This document shows positions 52,591-60,738 of a stretch of DNA of 64,000 nt, one piece after another; position 1 is the stretch's first letter, and the number at the start of each line of letters is the position of its first letter. Under the pieces are notes generated by a model, which was not told where the DNA came from, did no database searches, and was given only the letters and a program-made list of their open reading frames with translations. Both the position numbers and the translations under genes were made by a program. Source of the DNA: Paraburkholderia sp. BL21I4N1 (GTDB lineage Bacteria; Pseudomonadota; Gammaproteobacteria; Burkholderiales; Burkholderiaceae); contig NZ_PVEN01000001.1 in NCBI RefSeq assembly GCF_002973525.1, forward strand, positions 496,001-560,000, read 5' to 3'.

Positions 52591-52678
52591 GGGTATCTCC
52601 TCGAAGTCGAAGTGGGTCCCCAAGGGCATCCATTGGGGCATGGTGAAACTGTAGCGTCCGCGGTTTAATGGCGGCATA

Positions 52679-52739
52679 AACAGTTGACGCAGTGTGGCGC
52701 TAACTGTATTGGTAGGTTCGCGCTAACTGTGCTAACTGT
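52679..52739. promoter_or_regulatory. candidate MocR operator: three GCTAACTGT direct repeats plus one inverted copy
   Basis: GCTAACTGT occurs at 52699-52707, 52722-52730 and 52731-52739, and the inverted half AACAGTT at 52679-52685. MocR/GabR/PdxR proteins are known to bind direct repeats between themselves and the divergent target gene, which is the layout here. Confidence 0.7.
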
Positions 52740-52819
52740 GTGGCTGGATGGGAGCCTTTCGTCCAACGCATTTCATCCACGTTTCGCCGCTGTGTGCGGC
52801 GTGCTTTTGCGTTCTGACC

Positions 52820-54235
52820 ATGATCGAACTTCAACTCGAGCGCGACCGGCGCGCCGCGCCCACGCTCGTCGAGCAGGTGGTGCAGGGCTTCACGCGCGCC
52901 ATCGAGGCGCAATCGCTGCGCGCGGGCGCGCTGCTGCCGTCGGTGCGGCAACTGGCGCAGAGCCATGAGCTGAGCACCTTCACAGTCACTGAAGCATACA
53001 ACCGTCTGGTGTCGATGGGGCTGGTGGTCGCAAGGCGCGGTTCCGGCTACCGGGTGGCGGCGCGCGCGCAGTCCGCGCGGGTCGCCGCGACCGACTGGCA
53101 GCCGCCGAGCCTCACCGCGACCTGGCTGTTGTCCGACGTATTCGCCGATCATTCGGTGCCGATCAAGGCGGGCGGCGGCTGGCTACCGAACGAGTGGATC
53201 AACGAAACCGGTCTACAGCATTCGTTACGCGCGATGAGCCGGGTGCCGGCGGCGCGGCTCGGCGATTACGGGCATCCGTACGGATTCGCGCCGCTGCGCG
53301 AGCGGATCGCCGAGCAGCTCGACCGGCGCGGTTTGCCGGTGGATGTGTCCAACGTGCTGCTCACGCAGGGCGCGACCCAAGGGCTGGATCTGATCGTGCG
53401 GACGTTGCTGCGCGCGGGCGATGCGGTGATCGTCGAGGATCCGGGCTATTGCAACCTGCTGCAGATTCTCAAGCTCGCGGGGCTGGTGGTGCATGGGGTG
53501 CCGCGCACGCCGGCGGGCGTCGATACCGACGTGCTCGAAGCGCTGGTCGCGCAGCACAAGCCGAAGGCGATCTTCGTCAACACCACGCTGCAGAATCCGA
53601 CCGGCGCGACCTTCGGCATGTCGGCGGCGTTCCGTCTGCTGCAGATCGCCGAGCGTCAGCGTATGTGGGTGATCGAAGACGATGTGAGCCGCGAACTGGC
53701 GCCGTCCGGCGCGCCGCTCTTCGCGGCGATGGAAGGTTTGCAGCGCGTGCTGTACGTGAGCGGTTTTTCGAAGACGGTGACGCCGGGGCTGCGCTGCGGC
53801 TACGTGGTCGCCGAGCGCGCGGTGTTGCGCGAACTGGCGCGCACGAAGATGGCGGTGGGCTTGACGTCGTCGGAAGCGATCGAACGGATCGTCGACAAGG
53901 TGCTGCTGGAAGGGCGCTATGCGCGTCACGTGGAGGCCGTGAACGAGCGTCTTAAGCTCGCGCATGCCACGGTCGAAGAGCGGCTCGATTCGCTGGGTCT
54001 GGAGCTGTTCCACCGGCCGCGTGCCGGCCTGTTTCTGTGGGCGCGTCTGCCGATCGAAGCCGAGCGCGCCGGCGAGGTCGCAACAGCGGCGTTAGCGCAT
54101 GGAATCTGGCTTGCGCCGGGGTCGTACTTCAGGCCCGACGATGCGCCGAGCGCATGGTTCCGCTTCAACGCGCCTTACTCGACCGACGACGCGTTGTGGC
54201 GATTTATCGAACGGGTCGGGCGCGGCGCGTTGTAG
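52820..54235 (+). CDS. MocR/PdxR-type regulator (GntR helix-turn-helix fused to aminotransferase fold)
   Basis: A 471-residue transcription factor that senses a PLP adduct. Residues 1-75 are a GntR winged helix (LVEQVVQGFTRAIEAQSLRAGALLPSVRQLAQSHELSTFTVTEAYNRL). The remainder is a fold-type I aminotransferase domain, with PLP-binding K318 in VSGFSKTVTPGLRCGY and D in WVIEDDVSREL. Members of the family regulate nearby PLP-linked catabolic genes; here the divergent aminotransferase is the clear candidate. The start at 52820 is set by the helix-turn-helix domain. It converges on a LysE-type exporter gene. Confidence 0.9.
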   Translation: MIELQLERDRRAAPTLVEQVVQGFTRAIEAQSLRAGALLPSVRQLAQSHELSTFTVTEAYNRLVSMGLVVARRGSGYRVAARAQSARVAATDWQPPSLTATWLLSDVFADHSVPIKAGGGWLPNEWINETGLQHSLRAMSRVPAARLGDYGHPYGFAPLRERIAEQLDRRGLPVDVSNVLLTQGATQGLDLIVRTLLRAGDAVIVEDPGYCNLLQILKLAGLVVHGVPRTPAGVDTDVLEALVAQHKPKAIFVNTTLQNPTGATFGMSAAFRLLQIAERQRMWVIEDDVSRELAPSGAPLFAAMEGLQRVLYVSGFSKTVTPGLRCGYVVAERAVLRELARTKMAVGLTSSEAIERIVDKVLLEGRYARHVEAVNERLKLAHATVEERLDSLGLELFHRPRAGLFLWARLPIEAERAGEVATAALAHGIWLAPGSYFRPDDAPSAWFRFNAPYSTDDALWRFIERVGRGAL

Positions 54236-54250
54236 TGGCCATGACGTTGC

Positions 54251-54874
54251 TCAGCCTGCGTGGCCGAGCAGCTTCAACGCGATCGGATACAACGACAGCA
54301 CCAGCAGCAGCGCCATCGCCACATTGAAAATACGCAGGCGCTTCGGGTCCGACAACACTCTGCGCATCGCGGTGCCGAAACCGGCCCACAAGCAGATGCA
54401 CGGAAAACCGATCACGTAGAAGATCGCGGCCATCGCGACCGCGTTCATGCTGTAGCTCTCGCTGAGATGAATGGTCGTGGCGGCGGTCAGCACCATCATC
54501 CATGCTTTCGGATTGACCCACTGAAACGCAATGGCCTCATGAAATTTCATGGGCCGCCGTTCGCCTTTCTTGAGCTTCAATTCGCCCGACGTGCCGATCT
54601 TCCACGCCAGATACAGCAGATAGGCGACGCTCGCCACTTCGAGCACCGTGTACAGCACCGGGAAATGGACGAAGGCTTCACCGAGGCCAATGCCGACCGA
54701 CAGCATCAACAACACGACGCCCAGACTGATCCCGGACAGATGCGGCAACGTGCGGCGAAAACCGAAGTTGACGCCCGAGGCGAGCAGCATCGTGTTGTTC
54801 GGACCGGGCGTGATGCTGGTGACGAGCGCGAACAGGATGCCGGCTGGCAGGGCGCTGAGGCTGAGGTAAAACAT
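54251..54874 (-). CDS. LysE/RhtB-family amino-acid exporter
   Basis: A 207-residue inner-membrane exporter with about six hydrophobic helices. The family hallmark is near the N-terminus: ILFALVTSITPGPNNTMLLASGVNFGFRRTLPHLSGISLG. AIAFQWVNPKAWMMVLTA, in the second half, is the second conserved block. Relatives expel lysine, threonine, homoserine or cysteine-type metabolites. The substrate here is unknown. It converges on the MocR gene with 15 bases between the stops, and might relate to the same amino-acid metabolism, though co-regulation is not shown. Confidence 0.9.
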   Translation of the reverse strand: MFYLSLSALPAGILFALVTSITPGPNNTMLLASGVNFGFRRTLPHLSGISLGVVLLMLSVGIGLGEAFVHFPVLYTVLEVASVAYLLYLAWKIGTSGELKLKKGERRPMKFHEAIAFQWVNPKAWMMVLTAATTIHLSESYSMNAVAMAAIFYVIGFPCICLWAGFGTAMRRVLSDPKRLRIFNVAMALLLVLSLYPIALKLLGHAG

Positions 54875-55217
54875 GGCGTGCTCCGATGTCTGGCGACAAA
54901 ACTGGCAATAGGACGTCGAAGCATTCTAACGAGGCTTGCCGGTACAGTACCTGTACGGTTTTTCAGATGGTGAGCGGTACGGGTGGCGCTCGATCGATCG
55001 GCCGTTTGAACTTGCCACAGCGCGTTTGCCGCGTCGTTCACGTTTCGCGAAAACCCTGAGTGCGCTCACCGACACAGAAAAACAATCGGTCCCCCTGAAA
55101 AATATCAACGCCACTAACATCCGAACTGCATCATCCAGATTGAGCGCATACGTGTCAGACAAGCGCCGATAAAAATCATCACACACGTTGATTCACTACA
55201 CGCTACGGGACCTCATC
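54875..55217. other. intergenic region before the small-gene group
   Basis: About 340 bases; only non-coding-looking frames. It should hold the promoter of the LysE-type gene (leftward) and of the small genes from 55218 (rightward). No operator or RNA is recognised. Confidence 0.4.
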
Positions 55218-55415
55218 ATGAGCAAGCTCACGAAGTTCATCAAGACTGCCTACAACGCAACCAAAACACCCGCGCTTCCCGAGGACCACACCTGGAGCCA
55301 GGCATCGATGGCACAGCAACGTGCCATCGGCGAGGCCGAAGCGGAGAAACTGGAAGCCGGTAAAGAAACCGTCGAACGCGATACGGGCACGTTACCGGGT
55401 AACGCAGTCGCTTGA
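55218..55415 (+). CDS. small hypothetical protein, possibly stress-related
   Basis: A 65-residue hydrophilic protein: a basic N-terminal segment (MSKLTKFIKTAYNATKTPAL), then an acidic/helical part rich in Glu, Ala and Lys (QQRAIGEAEAEKLEAGKETVERDTG). No membrane segment or known motif. A start further upstream (55188) is possible, but 55218 has GGGACC and a typical Met-Ser-Lys beginning. It is the first of three short genes in a row with small gaps (13 and 17 bases), suggesting one transcript. Function unknown. Confidence 0.6.
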   Translation: MSKLTKFIKTAYNATKTPALPEDHTWSQASMAQQRAIGEAEAEKLEAGKETVERDTGTLPGNAVA

Positions 55416-55428
55416 ACGGAGGCGGGCC

Positions 55429-55749
55429 ATGTTCACATTCATTGCCCGCGTTTTTCGCAACCGGTCCGCAACGGTCATGACCACGCGCCGCGCCCAATGG
55501 GCGGCGGTCAAGGCCGTTGCTGCCCTGTCCGGCGACCACTCGCTGCTCGCGTCGATTGCGGACGCGGAACAGCGGGCGCGCGACGTCATTGCGAATACGT
55601 ATGGAGCCGAGGCGCTCTCGCAGTTGAGCGAAAAGCAGTCCGACGAGTTATCCGGCGTGGCGCTACGTTTTATCGAAGCGTCGGCGGAATATTCGGTGAG
55701 TTTCGAAGTGCATCAGGAACTCGCGCGCATTATCTACAGCCCTGCCTGA
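55429..55749 (+). CDS. small hypothetical protein, second of three
   Basis: A 106-residue protein. It begins with a hydrophobic-then-basic stretch (MFTFIARVFRNRSATVMTTRRAQW) and continues as amphipathic helices with many Ala, Glu and Ser (LSEKQSDELSGVALRFIEASAEYSVSFEVHQELARIIYS). There is no obvious domain. The start at 55429 has GGAGGCGGG upstream, a strong ribosome site. It follows the first small gene by 13 bases and precedes a tiny membrane-protein gene by 17 bases. Function unknown. Confidence 0.62.
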   Translation: MFTFIARVFRNRSATVMTTRRAQWAAVKAVAALSGDHSLLASIADAEQRARDVIANTYGAEALSQLSEKQSDELSGVALRFIEASAEYSVSFEVHQELARIIYSPA

Positions 55750-55766
55750 TTGCCTGGGAGAGCGCC

Positions 55767-55898
55767 ATGAAGCGCACCATGAAGCGCCCCGCGACATGGG
55801 CAAACCGTGCCGGCAACACGCTTCTCATGGCGTTCGTCGTGACGGTCGTGGTGCTCTCTCATCCCCTCATCATCGGGCAGGACAGGCTGCGCGGCTAG
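55767..55898 (+). CDS. tiny single-pass membrane protein
   Basis: A 43-residue peptide, MKRTMKRPATWANRAGNTLLMAFVVTVVVLSHPLIIG and a few more residues. It has a basic N-terminus and one hydrophobic helix of about 18 residues, so it should sit in the inner membrane with its N-terminus inside. The start has TGGGAGAGCGCC upstream. Its good ribosome site and close spacing to the two small genes before it argue for a real gene, though the size limits certainty. Confidence 0.5.
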   Translation: MKRTMKRPATWANRAGNTLLMAFVVTVVVLSHPLIIGQDRLRG

Positions 55899-55911
55899 CC
55901 ATTCCACGCTC

Positions 55912-55926
55912 TAGACGACTGGTCTA
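55912..55926. promoter_or_regulatory. NemR/AcuR-type TetR operator
   Basis: TAGACGACTGGTCTA has perfect 5-base inverted arms (TAGAC/GTCTA) and closely resembles the TAGACC-containing operator of NemR-type repressors. It lies 24 bases upstream of the TetR gene's ATG and would give autorepression. Confidence 0.75.
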
Positions 55927-55949
55927 ATTGAGGCCATAATCCGTCGCCT

Positions 55950-56540
55950 ATGAGAGCTAGCCATCCACACATTCGCCGGCACATTCTCGACGCCGGCCGG
56001 GCGCTGATTGCGCGTAAGGGTTTTGTCGGCGTCGGTCTGAACGAGATTCTGACCACGGCCGACATCCCGAAAGGGTCGTTCTATCACTACTTCGGGTCAA
56101 AGGAAGCGTTCGGCAGCGAGCTGCTGCAACAGTACGTCGCGGATTACGCCGCGCGGCTCGACGCGTTGTTCGGCCAACCCGGCGTCAACGGTCGCGACAA
56201 ACTGCTCAGCTACTGGTCCGCATGGCAGCAGGAGCAACTCGACCCAAGCGGCGCTGAAAAGTGTCTGGTGGTGAAGCTCAGCGCCGAAGTCGGCGACCTG
56301 TCCGACGAGATGCGCATCGTGCTGCGCGACGGTGTCGACCGTTTGATGATGCGCCTGGCGCGGGTGATCGAAGAGGGCAAGGCGGACGGCTCGCTATCGC
56401 CGGAGATCCGCGCCAAAGAGGCGGCCGAACTGCTCTATCACATGTGGCTCGGCGCGGCGCTCGTCACCAAGCTGCGCCAGGACGGCAGCGCAATGGCGCA
56501 AGCCATGGCCGTGACGCAAAGTGTGCTGCGCGCCCGGTGA
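55950..56540 (+). CDS. TetR-family regulator, NemR/AcuR-like
   Basis: A 196-residue repressor. Its helix-turn-helix is IRRHILDAGRALIARKGFVGVGLNEILTTADIPKGSFYHYFGSKEAFGSELL, close in style to NemR and AcuR, which sense electrophiles or acrylate via Cys residues. There is one Cys in the sensor domain (GAEKCLVVKLSAEVGDLS, near residue 108), in the conserved position of NemR's C106 by eye. The operator lies just upstream. It is followed by an MDR-type oxidoreductase gene on the same strand, a likely target that would detoxify quinone or enal electrophiles. Ligand inferred. Confidence 0.87.
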   Translation: MRASHPHIRRHILDAGRALIARKGFVGVGLNEILTTADIPKGSFYHYFGSKEAFGSELLQQYVADYAARLDALFGQPGVNGRDKLLSYWSAWQQEQLDPSGAEKCLVVKLSAEVGDLSDEMRIVLRDGVDRLMMRLARVIEEGKADGSLSPEIRAKEAAELLYHMWLGAALVTKLRQDGSAMAQAMAVTQSVLRAR

Positions 56541-56648
56541 TTTTGCGGCGTGTCGGGCCGGTGAACACGCCGCCGCCGTATTCCACCTACAAGCACCGGC
56601 TCCGTGTCATGCGGAGCCTCAATCGTTGCACGTTCAAGGAGATCGACT

Positions 56649-57629
56649 TTGCGTAGCGTCATCTATTCCGCTTTCGGCAATCCGGCCGAAGTGCTGCAAC
56701 TCGCTGAACGTCCCACGCCGAATCCGGGCGCGGGCCAGGTGCGAATCAAAGCGAGTTTGTCGCCGATCCACAATCACGACCTGTGGACCATTCGCGGTCA
56801 GTACGGCTACAAGCCGACGCTACCGGCCGTTGGCGGCACCGAAGTCGCAGGTGTGATCGACGCGGTGGGCGAAGGCGTCGCGCAGGTGAAGGTGGGGCAA
56901 CGCGTGGTGGTGGCCGGTATTCACGAGGCGTGGGCCGACTACGTACTGGCGCCGGCGGCCGCGGTGATTCCGCTGCCGGCCTCGGTCAGCGACGAAGTGG
57001 GCTGTCAGTTGATCGCCATGCCGTTGAGCGCGGTGATGTTGCTGGAGTATCTGCAGCTGGAAGCGGGGCAGTGGTTCATCCAGAACACGGCGAATGGCGC
57101 GGTAGGGAAGACGCTGGCGATGCTTGCGAATTCACGCGGTATCCATGTCGTGAATCTGGTTCGGCGTGAAGCGGGTATTGCGGAGCTGGCCGAGATCGGC
57201 ATCGGCAATGCGGTATCGACGGACGGCGACGGCTGGAAGAAACGCGTGCGCGAGTTGATCGGCGAGGCGCCGCTGATGGCGGGTGTCGACTCGGTAGGCG
57301 GCGACGCGAGCGGCGACATCTTCGGTCTGCTCGGCGAAAACGGCACGCTGGTGTCGTTCGGTGCGATGTCGAACGAACCGATGCGACTCAGCTCCGGTGA
57401 CGCGATCTTCAAGCAGGCCACGGTCAAAGGCTTCTGGGCCAGCAAGATTTTCGAGTTGACTTCCGCTGCGGACAAGGCGCGCATGGTCGGCGAACTGATC
57501 GGGCTGGCGGCATCCGGCGAGTTGAAGTTGCCGGTGGACGCGGTGTTCGACGTGGAGAACGCGGCGTTGGCGGCCGAGGCGAGCGGGAAAAGCGCACGTA
57601 AGGGCAAGGTGCTGTTGCGATTTGCCTGA
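56649..57629 (+). CDS. MDR-superfamily oxidoreductase (quinone/enoyl reductase type)
   Basis: A 326-residue medium-chain reductase, NADPH-dependent by family. It has the GroES-like N-terminal domain (NPGAGQVRIKASLSPIHNHDLWTIRGQYG, then VGGTEVAGVIDAVGEGV) and a Rossmann domain (QNTANGAVGKTLAMLANSRGIHVVNLVRREAG). The zinc-binding Cys lobe is absent, as in quinone reductases and 2-enoyl reductases. It starts with TTG at 56649: the AAGGAGA seven bases upstream decides this, and no ATG is near. It lies 108 bases after the NemR-like gene on the same strand, so it is probably its target and acts on a reactive carbonyl or quinone. Confidence 0.83.
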   Translation: MRSVIYSAFGNPAEVLQLAERPTPNPGAGQVRIKASLSPIHNHDLWTIRGQYGYKPTLPAVGGTEVAGVIDAVGEGVAQVKVGQRVVVAGIHEAWADYVLAPAAAVIPLPASVSDEVGCQLIAMPLSAVMLLEYLQLEAGQWFIQNTANGAVGKTLAMLANSRGIHVVNLVRREAGIAELAEIGIGNAVSTDGDGWKKRVRELIGEAPLMAGVDSVGGDASGDIFGLLGENGTLVSFGAMSNEPMRLSSGDAIFKQATVKGFWASKIFELTSAADKARMVGELIGLAASGELKLPVDAVFDVENAALAAEASGKSARKGKVLLRFA

Positions 57630-57732
57630 GGTTGAGCCTGGGCGGCACGGCAGTTGCTGATCCTCGCTGCGATTGGCAACTGCGCGCATGCTTCACTTTT
57701 TCTTCCACCTTCCCACTCTAGTCGCCCACATC

Positions 57733-58343
57733 ATGATCGAAGTCCATCACCTCAACGAATCCCGTTCACGTCGCATTACCTGGCTGCTGGAAGAACTCGG
57801 CCTCGACTACAAGCTGGTTCAATATCAGCGCAATCCCGACACCCGTCTCGCGCCGCCGGAACTGACGGCGATTCATCCGCTGGGGAAGGCTCCGGTGATT
57901 CGCGACGGCGAAACGGTGATTTTCGAGTCCGGCGCGATCGTGGACTATCTGATTCGCCGTTATGGCAACGGACGTCTGAGCCCCGCTTACGACACGCGCG
58001 AATACGACCGCTACGCGCAGTTTCTGCACTATGCGGAAGGCTCGGCATGCTGCCGCTGATGTTGAAGGTCTACACCGCACGCTTGGGCGATGGCGCCGCG
58101 CCGCTGCAGCCGCGAATCAGCAGTGAGTTGCAGAACCACTTGGGTTTTCTGAATCAGGAGCTCGCCGGTCGCGACTATCTGCTCGGTAACGAATTGTCGG
58201 GCGCGGATATCCAGCTTTCTTTCGTCGCGCAGTTGGCGCTGCGGTTTTGCGGACGCGACGCGTTCCCGAACATCACCGCGTTCGTCGACCGCTTCGAGGC
58301 GCGGCCCGCGTACCAGCGCGCAATGGAAAAGGCTGGGGCTTAA
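57733..58343 (+). pseudogene. glutathione S-transferase gene broken by a one-base frameshift
   Basis: Two frames encode consecutive parts of one glutathione S-transferase. The first, 57733 to about 58046, gives the thioredoxin-like domain (MIEVHHLNESRSRRITWLLEELGLDYKL, LGKAPVIRDG, FESGAIVDYLIRRYG). It should continue HYAEGSA-MLPLMLKVY, but reads into CCR and a stop at 58057-58059. The other frame picks up exactly at ATG 58047 (MLPLMLKVYTARL to EKAGA, ending 58343), giving the all-helical C-terminal domain. One base is missing around 58046. Either the gene is inactive or the assembly has an error. Without it, the protein would have about 203 residues, normal for this family. Confidence 0.88.
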
Positions 58344-58357
58344 CGGGCCGGGGCTTC

Positions 58358-59812
58358 CTAACTATCCCGCCGCAGGGTCAAAACCGCGTCGAGGCCGCCG
58401 TTCGGCCGGTTTCTGAGCACGAGCGTGCCGCCATGGGCGGCCGCGATACTTCTTGCGATGGTTAGCCCGAGTCCGGTGCCCGTCGCTGCCGCGGTTCCAG
58501 CGGCGTTCTGCGCAGCCAGTCTGAAATACGGCTCGAAGACACGTTCGAGCATTGCTTCATCGGCGATACCGGGACCGTTATCGCCGATCACGATCTGTAC
58601 TTCACCCGCCGTATCGCTGACCCGTATCGACGCTTCCCCGCCGTGGCGGATCGCGTTGTCGACGAGGTTCTGCAAACAACGCTTCAGGTTGCGCGGATAA
58701 CCGGGAAAGGGACGTAGCGCGTTGCCTTCCACCGTCGCCTCATGGCCCGCTTCGCGCGCATCCGCGGCGATGCTGTCGAGCATGGAATCGAGATCGATGT
58801 CGTGACGCGCCTCGGTGATTTCCACGCCCTGCACGGCATCGAGCGTCGCGCGCACCATCGCTTCCATCTCGTCGAGATCGCCACGCAGTCGCTCACGCCA
58901 TGCCGGATCGGGCAGCATTTCGGCGCGCAAGCGCAGGCGCGTGAGCGGCGAGCGCAGATCGTGCGACACGGCGGTCAGAAAACGCGTGCGTGCGGCGAGG
59001 CCGTCGGTCAGTTGCTTCTGCATCGTATTGAACGATTGCGCCGCGGTGCGCACTTCGCGCGGTCCGCTGACCGGAAAGGGCGGACGATAAATATTTCGGC
59101 CCAGTGCCTCGGCGGCCTTGGCGAGTTCTCTCAGCGGAAGCACGGCGAAACGCACGGCGACGAGCGCGAGCAGAAACACCGCCGTGAAGCGCACGAAATA
59201 AATTCGCAGCAGATAGTCAAGCACCAGCGACCACGGTTGGGTCTGCATGCCGGCTTGTCCTTCGTTGGCCTCGACATCGAGCCAGGGACCGTTCGGCACT
59301 TTGATCTGCACATGAAAATCGCCGGTCGGCATGCGTGAATTGAACAGGCTCAGCATGCCGGTGTGGTGACCCGACTCGTCGCGCAGGTGGGCGTCGAGCA
59401 GGCGCACGTCGACGGGTTCCCGGAGACGCCGCGCAATCACGCCCGACAACAGATTGCCCACCATGTATTGCGCGATCTGACCTTCCGCGTGTTCAACGGG
59501 GGCGGCGACCGGTGCGTCGATCTGTTTAAGCCGATAGCGCTCGTCGCCGAGTTGCCCGATGATCGCGCGGCGCGCGGCGTCGTCGGGTGCGTGTTGCAGG
59601 AGCCGCACGGTATCGGCGAGACGGCTCGCAAATAGACGGGCCGGAATTTCGAGCGTGCGGTTGTCGTGAGTCTCGAACCAGATCGTGCTGGTGAACAACT
59701 GGCCGCCGAACATGCCGACCACGAGAATCAACACGAGCCGGCCGTATAACGTGTCGGGCCACAGGCGGGTCAATATGCGTGGCAACACGCGTGGTAGCAA
59801 ATGCCGCTTCAT
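58358..59812 (-). CDS. sensor histidine kinase of a two-component system
   Basis: An inner-membrane kinase of about 484 residues. Two hydrophobic segments (LYGRLVLILVVGMFGGQLF near the N-terminus and FTAVFLLALVAVRFAVLPL near residue 220) enclose a periplasmic sensor domain of about 150 residues, followed by a HAMP. The H-box is FLTAVSHDLRSPLTRLRLRAEM (phosphorylated His). N-box NLVDNAIRHGG, G1 IGDNGPGI and G2 TGTGLGLTIARS complete the catalytic domain. The start is uncertain: ATG 59812 has GTGAGG upstream, but ATGs at 59836 and 59845 overlap the end of the regulator gene. The signal is unknown. Confidence 0.88.
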   Translation of the reverse strand: MKRHLLPRVLPRILTRLWPDTLYGRLVLILVVGMFGGQLFTSTIWFETHDNRTLEIPARLFASRLADTVRLLQHAPDDAARRAIIGQLGDERYRLKQIDAPVAAPVEHAEGQIAQYMVGNLLSGVIARRLREPVDVRLLDAHLRDESGHHTGMLSLFNSRMPTGDFHVQIKVPNGPWLDVEANEGQAGMQTQPWSLVLDYLLRIYFVRFTAVFLLALVAVRFAVLPLRELAKAAEALGRNIYRPPFPVSGPREVRTAAQSFNTMQKQLTDGLAARTRFLTAVSHDLRSPLTRLRLRAEMLPDPAWRERLRGDLDEMEAMVRATLDAVQGVEITEARHDIDLDSMLDSIAADAREAGHEATVEGNALRPFPGYPRNLKRCLQNLVDNAIRHGGEASIRVSDTAGEVQIVIGDNGPGIADEAMLERVFEPYFRLAAQNAAGTAAATGTGLGLTIARSIAAAHGGTLVLRNRPNGGLDAVLTLRRDS

Positions 59813-59825
59813 GAACCCGCGCGCC

Positions 59826-60539
59826 TCACGCTTCATACGCGACATCGGCGACCAGCATATAACCTTCGTTGCGTACCGTGCGGATCACTTCCGCGCGCCG
59901 CGCTCTGTCTTTCAGATGTTGGCGCAAGCGGCTGATGCACACGTCGATCGAACGGTCGAGCGGGGTGCGCTCCTTGCCGAATACCTGATCGAGCAAAAAC
60001 TCGCGCGACAGCGGCCGGTTCGGATGATCGAGCAACGTGCGCAGCGTGCGGTAATCGGAGCCGCCGAGCGACACGACGACGCCTTCCGGCGAGAGCATCT
60101 GCTTCATGCGCGTATCGAGCCGCCAGCCGGCGAAGCTGACGAACGCGTTCGCATCCGCGCGCGGCGCCGCCGGCATGGCGCGTGTGCGCCTGAGCACGAC
60201 CTTGATTTTAGCGACCAGTTCACGCGGGTCGAAGGGCTTGGGCAGGTAATCGTCCGCGCCCATTTCGAGCCCGAGAATCCGGTCGAGCAGGCCGCCGCGC
60301 GCACTCAGAATGATGATAGGCACGCTGTGCGTGCGCCGCAGTTCCCGAGTGATGTCGAGGCCGTCTTCGCCGTCGAGCATCAGATCCAGCACGACCAGAT
60401 CCACCTGCGACGAATGAATGATGCGCTGCATCTCCGCGCCGTTGCCGGCCGTGCTCGCGTCGTAGCCCATCTCGCGCAGATAGTCGCGCAGCAAATGGCG
60501 GATGTTGGGATCGTCATCGACGATCAATATGTGGTCCAT
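59826..60539 (-). CDS. OmpR-family response regulator
   Basis: A 237-residue response regulator. The receiver domain has the acidic pocket (DDDPN at 8-12), the phosphoacceptor D52 in VVLDLMLDG, and the conserved Lys in DDYLPKPFDP. A C-terminal winged helix follows (LSREFLLDQVFGKERTPLDRSIDVCISRLRQHL). It is transcribed with the histidine kinase gene, whose start abuts or overlaps its stop. Its promoter region is shared with the divergent iron/haem uptake operon that carries a Fur box, so the pair might respond to iron or a related envelope signal; this is inference from location. Confidence 0.92.
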   Translation of the reverse strand: MDHILIVDDDPNIRHLLRDYLREMGYDASTAGNGAEMQRIIHSSQVDLVVLDLMLDGEDGLDITRELRRTHSVPIIILSARGGLLDRILGLEMGADDYLPKPFDPRELVAKIKVVLRRTRAMPAAPRADANAFVSFAGWRLDTRMKQMLSPEGVVVSLGGSDYRTLRTLLDHPNRPLSREFLLDQVFGKERTPLDRSIDVCISRLRQHLKDRARRAEVIRTVRNEGYMLVADVAYEA

Positions 60540-60703
60540 CGTCAAACTCTTGTTCTGTGCCCCGGGATTCGCCGATGCGCATGGTAGCCGTACTGCGGGT
60601 CGGCGTGGAGCGCCGGATGCGGGTCGAACCGTGCCAACACATTCCATTACAAAACAGCGCTTTTTCAACACATCGCCATTACATCGCACCGCTAAAGTGG
60701 CGG

Positions 60704-60722
60704 GCAAATGGCAATCATTCTC
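60704..60722. promoter_or_regulatory. Fur box upstream of the FecB-like operon
   Basis: GCAAATGGCAATCATTCTC matches the 19-bp Fur consensus GATAATGATAATCATTATC at 14 positions and lies 17-35 bases upstream of the binding-protein ATG at 60739. It predicts repression by iron-loaded Fur. Confidence 0.78.
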
Positions 60723-60738
60723 ATTCACTAACTATATC

